From an uncultured bacterium (GTDB lineage: Bacteria; Patescibacteriota; Minisyncoccia; Phycocordibacterales; UBA9973), in contig CAIVNB010000013.1 of assembly GCA_903907175.1 (NCBI GenBank), positions 1-20,042 of the forward strand: DNA of 20,042 nt. The letters are read 5' to 3'. Both the position numbers and the translations under genes were made by a program. This document shows positions 7,658 through 13,544 of the stretch, piece after piece. Below the pieces are notes generated by a model. It had not been told where the DNA came from. It made no database searches and was given only the letters and a program-made list of their open reading frames with translations. The first letter of the stretch is position 1. Each line of letters begins with the position of its first letter.

Positions 7658-9141
7658 TTCCAAATATTATGAAATTTGTTCTATATTGCCGAAAATCAAC
7701 CGAATCAGATGACCGCCAAGTGTTGTCTTTGGATTCGCAAGAAAAAGAATTATTAGCTCTAGCTGAAAGGTTGGGTCTTGATATTGTTAAAATTTTTAGG
7801 GAAAGCAAATCTGCCAAAGCTCCGGGGCGTCCTGTATTTAATAAAATGTTAAAATTTGTTTCTTCGGGAAAAGCAGAAGCGATACTCTGCTGGAAAATTG
7901 ACCGCTTAACTCGCAACCCGATTGATAGCGGACAGATTCAGTGGCTTCTACAAAATGATCAGATTAAAAGAATTCAAACTTTTGAGAAAAATTTTCTTCC
8001 TTCTGATAATGTTTTACTGATGTCTATTGAGCAAGGAATGGCGAGCCAGTATATTAGAGATTTAAGCTCTAATATTAAAAGAGGAAATAGGGCAAAATTA
8101 GAAAAAGGCGAATGGCCGAATCGTGCTCCTTTCGGTTATCTAAACGACAAAGCGACAAAAAATATTTGTATAAATCCAGCCAATTCAAAATATGTTGTTC
8201 GTGCTTTTGAATTGTATGCTACTGGCAGTTATAGCTTTAAACAAATTTCTGAAATTTTATTTAATGAAGGACTTCGGGCTTTAACTGGAAAGAAGTTTTT
8301 CTCTGGGAATATTTATCGTTTAGTAAAAAGTTCTTTTTACTGTGGAATTATGGAAAGAGACGGGAAATTATATTTAGGTACTTACGAACCAATTATTTCA
8401 AAAGATTTATTTGATAAAGTTCAGGAAGTTATCCATAACAAAAATCGTCCACGTTCTCAAACTCATTTCTTTCCGCTTCGGGGTTTCTTGGTTTGTGGAA
8501 ATTGCGGTTGTTCCTTAACTGCTTCTTTGAAGAAAGGCTATGACTATTACTACTGCACCAATAGCAAAGGAATCTGCACCGAACACAAAACCTATATGCG
8601 AGAAAATACCTTGTATCCAATAGTCGCTTCACTTCTTGAAAAGCTTTATTTAGACGAGGAATTGATTGATATTTTATATGCTTCTGCTAAAGAGAAATTG
8701 GGGCTTGATGATGAATACTTGAAATCAATATTAGCTACCCTCCAAAAGAGCCTAGATGCCCTCACAGTAAAAGAATCTCGCCTAGTTGATACTTTCCTAG
8801 ATCGGCAAGTTTCTAAGGAAATTTATGACGCTAAAATTCTTGAAATTCAAAACGAGAAAGTGCTATTAACTAAACAAATCAGCGACATGAAAGAGAAACA
8901 TGCTCTAGATATTTCTACCTTGGAACGGACAAAAAATGTGTTTCTACGTGCTAGTAGAAGCCAAAAAGAGTTTTTGAATGCTGAACCTAAAGAAAAGCGT
9001 GAAGTCCTAGAAAACATTGTTTGGAACGTTTCACTTAAAGAACAAAATATGCTTGATTATCAATTCAAAAGTCCTTATTTGATACTTTCAAAAATGCCTA
9101 AAAATCCTAGTTTTGAATCATTGCGGGGACACTCGTGTTAG
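7654..9141 (+). CDS. Large serine recombinase / site-specific integrase
   Basis: This 495-aa protein has the full large-serine-recombinase layout. The catalytic resolvase domain (about 7-150) has the nucleophile S15 in YCRKST and the conserved KIDRLTRNP segment (81-89). A recombinase domain (about 158-265) starts with APFGYLND. A zinc ribbon has cysteines 281, 284, 301 and 308 (CGNCGCSL...YYYCTN). A coiled-coil region (about 350-425) and a C-terminal tail follow. Such enzymes join attP and attB sites with little help. The ATG overlaps the rep stop; an in-frame ATG at 7669 is an alternative. Attachment sites often lie next to the gene, and a short inverted repeat follows at 9204-9244, but no matching half-site was found elsewhere in the window. 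Confidence 0.93.
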   Translation: MIPNIMKFVLYCRKSTESDDRQVLSLDSQEKELLALAERLGLDIVKIFRESKSAKAPGRPVFNKMLKFVSSGKAEAILCWKIDRLTRNPIDSGQIQWLLQNDQIKRIQTFEKNFLPSDNVLLMSIEQGMASQYIRDLSSNIKRGNRAKLEKGEWPNRAPFGYLNDKATKNICINPANSKYVVRAFELYATGSYSFKQISEILFNEGLRALTGKKFFSGNIYRLVKSSFYCGIMERDGKLYLGTYEPIISKDLFDKVQEVIHNKNRPRSQTHFFPLRGFLVCGNCGCSLTASLKKGYDYYYCTNSKGICTEHKTYMRENTLYPIVASLLEKLYLDEELIDILYASAKEKLGLDDEYLKSILATLQKSLDALTVKESRLVDTFLDRQVSKEIYDAKILEIQNEKVLLTKQISDMKEKHALDISTLERTKNVFLRASRSQKEFLNAEPKEKREVLENIVWNVSLKEQNMLDYQFKSPYLILSKMPKNPSFESLRGHSC

Positions 9142-9203
9142 AACCTTTCACTGACAAGCCCTGTAACGTTATTTCTAATAATTTTATATTACCATAACGA
9201 CGT

Positions 9204-9244
9204 ATCTCGTGCGAATTAAAAAAGTGACAAAAGTGACACGAGAT
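9204..9244. repeat. Inverted repeat between recombinase and SIR2 gene
   Basis: The 8-nt arms ATCTCGTG (9204-9211) and CACGAGAT (9237-9244) flank 25 nt that contain two copies of AAGTGACA (9222-9229 and 9231-9238). It lies in the convergent gap between the recombinase and the SIR2 gene. It could be part of an attachment site or a weak terminator; there is no T-run after it on the plus strand. Confidence 0.5.
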
Positions 9245-9255
9245 TGAGGTTAAAT

Positions 9256-9273
9256 GTTACATTCAACTGTAAC
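9256..9273 (-). terminator. Weak hairpin at the end of the defence operon
   Basis: GTTACA (9256-9261) and TGTAAC (9268-9273) form a 6-bp stem immediately after the SIR2 stop codon. On the minus strand it is followed only by ATTT, so termination would be modest. Confidence 0.35.
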
Positions 9274-10254
9274 TTAATTTCCCAAAGCCTTTTTGATTTC
9301 TATCGATATAGTAGTAACCCTTTGATCTGGGGGGTATATCTCTCTTAATGAATAAGGAAAATATCCTTTGACACCATCCCATATTTTTGAATATTTAGAA
9401 ACCTCCCAACTGCCTGAATGTGACGGTTTTCCTTCAAGTCTATTTTTAAATGTTTCTGGATCAGTTGTGCTTATTATATACAAACTAAGGCCATGCTCCT
9501 GTATTCCGTTAAGTAGAATGTCGTTTATATGATTGTCGGCAAACCCATAGCCAATGATTAATAATTTTTTATTACCTTCTTTAATTAGATTTTGAAAAAT
9601 CTCAAAATACCATTTTAATAATGGTTCTTGATCAATATCATTTACTTTGTTTTTACCAATTACCATCTGATTGCCACCGTGTGATGAAATCCAACCATAT
9701 GATCCGTGTAGTTTTATATAACTTGCATTGTTTAAAGTATTTTTAGCTATTTCTATACCGTCTTCATTAGGTAAATTTATAATTCCGATTTTACCATTAT
9801 CTCCTTCAATAAAAGGCTGGCTAAATATCGCTCCTGGTGATCTGTAATTATGTTTTCGTTCCATAAATAAGTCTTGATTGAGAGTAAAGAACCATCCTTT
9901 ATCTGAACCCCTACTTGAAATAAAACTAAAAAGTTCACCTAACCCGTATGTATTAAGTGCGGTTGGATTGTCATGATTAAAAACCCAATTTTTTACTGTA
10001 TCATCAAGATCTTTATATGCCATTTCAACAGCCTCTCTTATAATATTTATTGTTTCTTCTCCGTGGCTCATTTTAGCAGAGTAAACAGACTCAAAGTCAA
10101 AATCATTTAAAAGTAACCCTCGTGCTTCTGCACTTGCTTGTACAAGTGGATTATTAAATATTTTTGACCACATTTCGCGTGCTAAAAACCCACCAAAATT
10201 TCGTGTGAATCCTGCACCAGTTAATAACATTAAATTTTTATTTGTATTTGGCAT
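9274..10254 (-). CDS. SIR2-family protein, probable NADase effector
   Basis: The 326-aa product has the SIR2 fold markers in order: LLTGAGFTRNFGG (GAG at 13-15), FTLNQD (N126, D128), the catalytic-type histidine in YIKLHGSYGW (H183), and LLIIGYGFADNH (about 231-242). Bacterial defence SIR2 domains mostly hydrolyse NAD+ to stop infected cells rather than deacetylate proteins. The position at the end of a TIR/caspase operon supports that role by inference. No SLOG sensor domain is visible, so it does not look like a type I Thoeris ThsA. The residues after about 250 form a small C-terminal region of unknown role. It starts 15 nt after the DUF2726-like gene. Confidence 0.8.
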   Translation of the reverse strand: MPNTNKNLMLLTGAGFTRNFGGFLAREMWSKIFNNPLVQASAEARGLLLNDFDFESVYSAKMSHGEETINIIREAVEMAYKDLDDTVKNWVFNHDNPTALNTYGLGELFSFISSRGSDKGWFFTLNQDLFMERKHNYRSPGAIFSQPFIEGDNGKIGIINLPNEDGIEIAKNTLNNASYIKLHGSYGWISSHGGNQMVIGKNKVNDIDQEPLLKWYFEIFQNLIKEGNKKLLIIGYGFADNHINDILLNGIQEHGLSLYIISTTDPETFKNRLEGKPSHSGSWEVSKYSKIWDGVKGYFPYSLREIYPPDQRVTTISIEIKKALGN

Positions 10255-10269
10255 TGTTGTAAATTTCTA

Positions 10270-10773
10270 TTATTTTATCTTTTCTGAAATAAGTTTTTTT
10301 ATTTCTTCCTTATCAAAGCTCCCATTATTCCCAAACCTCAAAAGAGATAGACTTGATTCTTTAAGGATACGTTCTACTTCTCCATCTCGTCCTTTTCTAT
10401 CTTCTCTTTCGTGTGTTTTATCGTCTAATTCAATAGCAAGAATTGGTTTGATATATGCTTTATCACAAATAACAAAATCTACTGATTTTTCATCAATATG
10501 ACGGAATGCTCCTCTCCAGTTTTGTCCCACAACCTTATTATCTAAAATAGTAGAAAGGTGTATCTGTGGAAACACATAATATTGATTTCCGACAACTTCA
10601 ACAAGAATATCAAAAAACTCATGTTCGGCTCGGCTCATTAAAAAGTCTTTCTTTTTGTAATTGTATGGAGACTTGATCACTTTCTCCTCGCCATTAAATA
10701 TATCTGGGGAAAATTTCTTTAAAACAATAAAAACAACCGCCATTAAAATTACAAAAATAATTAGTATAGTCAT
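10270..10773 (-). CDS. Membrane-anchored DUF2726-like protein (PD-(D/E)XK fold)
   Basis: The 167-aa protein begins with one hydrophobic helix (2-19) and then a soluble domain. That domain has MSRAEHEFFDILVEV (46-60), SVDFVICDK (97-105, with D99) and AIELDDKTH (113-121, E115, D117/D118, K119). This is the order of acidic and lysine residues seen in DUF2726 and related restriction-endonuclease-like folds. Whether it cuts DNA is not known from sequence. The membrane anchor would place it inside the cell at the envelope. It sits 23 nt after the 217-aa gene and 15 nt before the SIR2 gene, so it probably belongs to the same operon. The family name is from memory of the motif pattern. Confidence 0.65.
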   Translation of the reverse strand: MTILIIFVILMAVVFIVLKKFSPDIFNGEEKVIKSPYNYKKKDFLMSRAEHEFFDILVEVVGNQYYVFPQIHLSTILDNKVVGQNWRGAFRHIDEKSVDFVICDKAYIKPILAIELDDKTHEREDRKGRDGEVERILKESSLSLLRFGNNGSFDKEEIKKLISEKIK

Positions 10774-10779
10774 TGGTTT

Positions 10780-10788
10780 ATTGTATCA
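10780..10788 (-). promoter_or_regulatory. Possible internal extended -10 promoter
   Basis: On the minus strand, TGATACAAT matches an extended -10 element (TGn plus TACAAT), and its last base is 6 nt before the ATG at 10773. The -35 region is poor. It could give separate expression of the last two operon genes as a leaderless transcript. Confidence 0.3.
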
Positions 10789-10796
10789 AAAGTGTA

Positions 10797-11450
10797 TTAA
10801 TTTTCACAGGCGATAAAGTCTATTCTGGTTTTAGTTCCATCAAACATCTTATCATCTAGGGAATATGATTCTAATGGCTCTAAAGCTAAAGCACTTAACT
10901 GGAGAGTTCTATATAAATAGCCAATAAATGTACCAGAGTATCTATATCTGAAAATACACCTCTCTAATAGAGCTATTAATTCCTCTTCATAGCCACGCCA
11001 TCTTTTCAAATATTTACTTTCCTCTAGCCACTTATCTATTATAAAAACATATAGGCTTTTGATTTCTATCAAAGCGAGAGTATTACCTTTTTGAGCTAGC
11101 CTAACCAATAGAATACTTATTCGGTCACAAGCAAGTTCATCTTCTTTATTTATTCTACTTACAAAAGTATAAAGTTTGTCTTTGTGGATATTTAATATTT
11201 GATTTAGTTCTTTCTCGTCTTTGTAAAATTCTTGCTCTAGATATTTTCTTCTTTTGTAACCCTTGTTCCACTTTCTTTGGAATGATCTATCAAGATTCAT
11301 TGTTACAGTATCCCAATCGACAGAATTTTCTATTATAAATTTGTAAGAAGCTGGAGAATTTACTTTAATCCATTTTTCATTAATAACTGGTGGTTTTTTC
11401 TTTTCAATATGGAAGTTTATTTTTCTTGCTACTTGTTCCAAAGACCGCAT
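10797..11450 (-). CDS. Uncharacterised helical protein in the defence operon
   Basis: I cannot assign this 217-aa protein to a known family with confidence. It is mostly helical, basic in its first 90 residues (RSFQRKWNKGYKRRKY), and has no membrane segment or nuclease motif. The C-terminal third (CIFRYRYSGTFIGYLYRTLQ, then ESYSLDDKMFDG) faintly resembles the helical layout of sigma-factor-like proteins; this is only an impression. It lies 9 nt after the caspase stop and 23 nt before the DUF2726-like gene, so it is translated from the same operon. A TATAAT box (11459-11464, minus) overlaps the caspase stop and could drive it separately. Confidence 0.65.
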   Translation of the reverse strand: MRSLEQVARKINFHIEKKKPPVINEKWIKVNSPASYKFIIENSVDWDTVTMNLDRSFQRKWNKGYKRRKYLEQEFYKDEKELNQILNIHKDKLYTFVSRINKEDELACDRISILLVRLAQKGNTLALIEIKSLYVFIIDKWLEESKYLKRWRGYEEELIALLERCIFRYRYSGTFIGYLYRTLQLSALALEPLESYSLDDKMFDGTKTRIDFIACEN

Positions 11451-11459
11451 TATTAATTA

Positions 11460-12428
11460 TTATATTTTACCGTCTTTAACAAGTCTCCAATAATGATAAC
11501 CAAGTGCTGTTAATTTACATGATTTTGACTCCATCGCAGCAAAATACATGTAAGGTGCGTCTACTGGAATAACCAAACCTACGCTTTGAAACTTTTGCAA
11601 ATCTTTAAATACTGCAACATTTTCTGTTTTAGCAAGAGGTTCAATAATAGAATGTTTAATATCTTCCGAATTGGTGTCTTCATAAGATGGATTTAGAGAA
11701 TAATCTTGCTCAGCTGTTTGAAAATACTCGGTTATTTTTCTAAGTGTTTCAGTTGGAACTTGTGGATTTATTGTTCTTAGAGATGTAAACCTAGTTACAT
11801 TTGTCTTAAATACTGGTCTTTGATCCCAAGGTCCTAATGCTTGATCTATATATGCATAGACACTACCAGGGGTTATATGACCACGAAGATCAGCTGCACC
11901 ACCTTGCAATGCATCAATCAATAAATTTGTGAAAATACCATGACCATTAACTTCAATAGCACTTTCGCTAGATTTACTTGCAGTTAGAACAACAACACCT
12001 TCAATTATTTGACAAGATGTACCACCAGTACTTGCAGGAGAACCAAATGCACCTGAATGACAGCAGTCTAATATAATAATTTTATCTTTTGCCTTAGATT
12101 TATTAGCAAGTAATAGAATTTCATCCATAGAAACTCCCTCATCATTTTCTTGATGATCTGGAGTAACTACATAACCACCAAATTCATTAAAAGATCCATG
12201 CCCCGAAAAATAGAATAAAGCTATGTCACTATCACCATCAAATAATTCTTTTAGCATTGTCTTAAGTTGAGATTTTGTAGGAACATCAGTTTCTAATCTT
12301 GTAGAAAAATTAGGTGATCCATCACCATTTTTTTCTATAACAGTTTTAAAAGATGATGCATCATTTATACATCCCTTAAGTGGATTATTGGGGTAATTAT
12401 TAATACCAACAATTAATGCTTTTCTCAT
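11460..12428 (-). CDS. Caspase-like protease (peptidase C14), type IV Thoeris-type effector
   Basis: Residues about 1-215 form a caspase/metacaspase-like domain. It starts RKALIVGINNYP, has the catalytic histidine in YFSGHGS (H77) and the catalytic cysteine in LDCCHSGAFG (C123, just before HSG). VVVLTASKSSESA and GHGIFTNLL are also typical of C14 proteases. The last 100 residues (about 223-322) are a separate domain with no recognised motif and may sense the activating signal. Its gene is 1 nt from that of a TIR protein. In type IV Thoeris, a TIR enzyme makes a cyclic-ADPR-type signal that switches on a caspase-like protease; the pairing here fits that design. The protein targets are unknown. 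No signal peptide is seen. Confidence 0.88.
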   Translation of the reverse strand: MRKALIVGINNYPNNPLKGCINDASSFKTVIEKNGDGSPNFSTRLETDVPTKSQLKTMLKELFDGDSDIALFYFSGHGSFNEFGGYVVTPDHQENDEGVSMDEILLLANKSKAKDKIIILDCCHSGAFGSPASTGGTSCQIIEGVVVLTASKSSESAIEVNGHGIFTNLLIDALQGGAADLRGHITPGSVYAYIDQALGPWDQRPVFKTNVTRFTSLRTINPQVPTETLRKITEYFQTAEQDYSLNPSYEDTNSEDIKHSIIEPLAKTENVAVFKDLQKFQSVGLVIPVDAPYMYFAAMESKSCKLTALGYHYWRLVKDGKI

Positions 12429-12429
12429 T

Positions 12430-12801
12430 TTAAAGTTTACTTAAGAATGATTTTATGTTTGTCCAACTCCAAACATTAATAAGTCGACTGTTTAATGGGT
12501 ATGGCAAGGTTGGTCTGTCATTACTTGAGTACATTAACATAACAGGTATTTTTTCTTCTTCTGCTGTTTTAATTTCAAATAACTGACCCGTTGCTAATGG
12601 TGTGTTTTTACTTATTAATGCGATTACTCCATCACACCCTCTAATTTTTGTTCTACATTTTGACTCCCAGTCTGTTTCCCATGGTGTTTTAACAGACATA
12701 TCAACAAACTCAAATGGTGAGTTGTCATTTTTTGCTTGACCTACTAATAAATCTCTTGATCTTATATCTTCAACTGCAAATGCAATAAATATTCTTTTCA
12801 T
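12430..12801 (-). CDS. ThsB-like TIR-domain protein
   Basis: The 123-aa protein is a single TIR-like domain of the MTH538/DUF1863 type found in Thoeris ThsB. It has an opening strand and helix KRIFIAFAVEDIRSRDLL, the FEFVDMSVKTPWETDW segment, the RTKIRGCDGVIALISKNT core (51-67) and a putative catalytic glutamate E77 in LFEIKTAEEE. Such proteins use NAD+ to make a nucleotide signal when phage is sensed. The size matches a lone ThsB. Its gene lies 12 nt after the repressor gene and 1 nt before the caspase gene, which supports a sensor-effector pair. The signal molecule cannot be read from the sequence. Confidence 0.82.
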   Translation of the reverse strand: MKRIFIAFAVEDIRSRDLLVGQAKNDNSPFEFVDMSVKTPWETDWESKCRTKIRGCDGVIALISKNTPLATGQLFEIKTAEEEKIPVMLMYSSNDRPTLPYPLNSRLINVWSWTNIKSFLSKL

Positions 12802-12813
12802 CTTTTTTATAAA

Positions 12814-13455
12814 TTAACTTTTAATAATACCGACTACTTTTCCACTTAATAAGAAATTGTCACCTTCATGAATAAATATAGGTAGATATTTTTCTGTTGA
12901 ATCAGCTTCAAGGATAATCCTATTATTGGGTTTATCTTCTCGGAATCTTTTTATAGTTGCCATATTATCTATAACAGCAACTACAATATCACCAGTTTTA
13001 TAGTTCTTATATTCACTATCAACCAAAACGAAGTCTCCACTTTTAATAGTTTTACCTTTTTCAACTTCAGCCATATTCATTGAATCTCCATCAGCAATAA
13101 GTGCGTATAGATTACTTTTATTTCTTGGTAGCATTGATGAAGATATTTTTAAATACTGATCAACATTCTGTTCGGCAAATATAGTGGCAGGACCACAATT
13201 AGCAGACCCAACTACTGGTAGGGAGTAGATAGGACTTGTTGAAGCTTTGGCATAACCTCTTTTAACTAGCTTTATTATTCCAGCCTCAAGGTTTAATTGA
13301 ATTAATCCATCTTTCTCAAGCTGTTGTAGGTGGTATTTGGCTGTTTGGGGTTTTCCTTTTGCTCCCACCATTTCAGCCATCTTTCTAAGGCTATATGACC
13401 CAAAATCCTCGTGGGTGGCTATTAAGTCTAAAAGTTGTTTTTGTATGATATGCAT
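12814..13455 (-). CDS. LexA/CI-type self-cleaving repressor (S24 family)
   Basis: The 213-aa protein has an N-terminal winged-helix domain (about 1-65, SLRKMAEMVGAKGKPQTAKY) and a C-terminal LexA/UmuD-like S24 domain. The probable self-cleavage site is C87-G88 (ANCGPA), the catalytic serine is S125 (DGDSM) and the lysine is K169 (ATIKRF). RecA-stimulated cleavage would inactivate it after DNA damage. It is the first gene of the six-gene minus-strand operon, so it should control its own expression and that of the TIR, caspase and SIR2 genes. It is also divergent from the phage-like block at 13545, the classic position of a prophage repressor. It could therefore be a host LexA paralogue or, more likely, a phage repressor. 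Confidence 0.9.
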   Translation of the reverse strand: MHIIQKQLLDLIATHEDFGSYSLRKMAEMVGAKGKPQTAKYHLQQLEKDGLIQLNLEAGIIKLVKRGYAKASTSPIYSLPVVGSANCGPATIFAEQNVDQYLKISSSMLPRNKSNLYALIADGDSMNMAEVEKGKTIKSGDFVLVDSEYKNYKTGDIVVAVIDNMATIKRFREDKPNNRIILEADSTEKYLPIFIHEGDNFLLSGKVVGIIKS

Positions 13456-13472
13456 AAGTACAGTATATCATA
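13444..13472. promoter_or_regulatory. Candidate repressor operator
   Basis: Perfect 7-nt inverted arms TATGATA (13444-13450) and TATCATA (13466-13472) flank 15 nt that span the repressor start codon. The right arm overlaps the -10 box. A bound repressor here would block its own promoter. No known LexA box consensus is present, so this is a guess from symmetry. Confidence 0.35.
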
Positions 13473-13490
13473 GTTTAAATGATTTTGCAA
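13462..13490 (-). promoter_or_regulatory. Promoter of the repressor/defence operon
   Basis: On the minus strand TTGCAA (13485-13490) and TATACT (13462-13467) are 17 nt apart, and TG precedes the -10 as an extended element (TGATATACT). Only 6 nt separate the -10 box from the ATG at 13455, which predicts a leaderless transcript. Confidence 0.65.
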
Positions 13491-13497
13491 TAAAGAT

Positions 13498-13526
13498 TTG
13501 ACATTTTACACCCTATTGAGTAAACT
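13498..13526 (+). promoter_or_regulatory. Promoter of the phage-like block
   Basis: TTGACA (13498-13503) is followed after 17 nt by TAAACT (13521-13526), a weak -10. The ATG at 13545 follows 18 nt later without a ribosome binding site. Back-to-back placement with the repressor promoter (only 7 nt between the -35 boxes) allows joint control of both. Confidence 0.5.
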
Positions 13527-13544
13527 CCCTATATCACCCCTATT

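Noticed and set aside
6724..9133. GGACACT at 6724 and 9127 as direct repeats (attachment sites)
   Set aside because: Seven matching bases in 2.4 kb are expected by chance and the flanks do not match.
9274..10254. Type I Thoeris ThsA
   Set aside because: The protein has SIR2 motifs but no visible SLOG domain, and it is not adjacent to the TIR gene; the caspase is the better partner.
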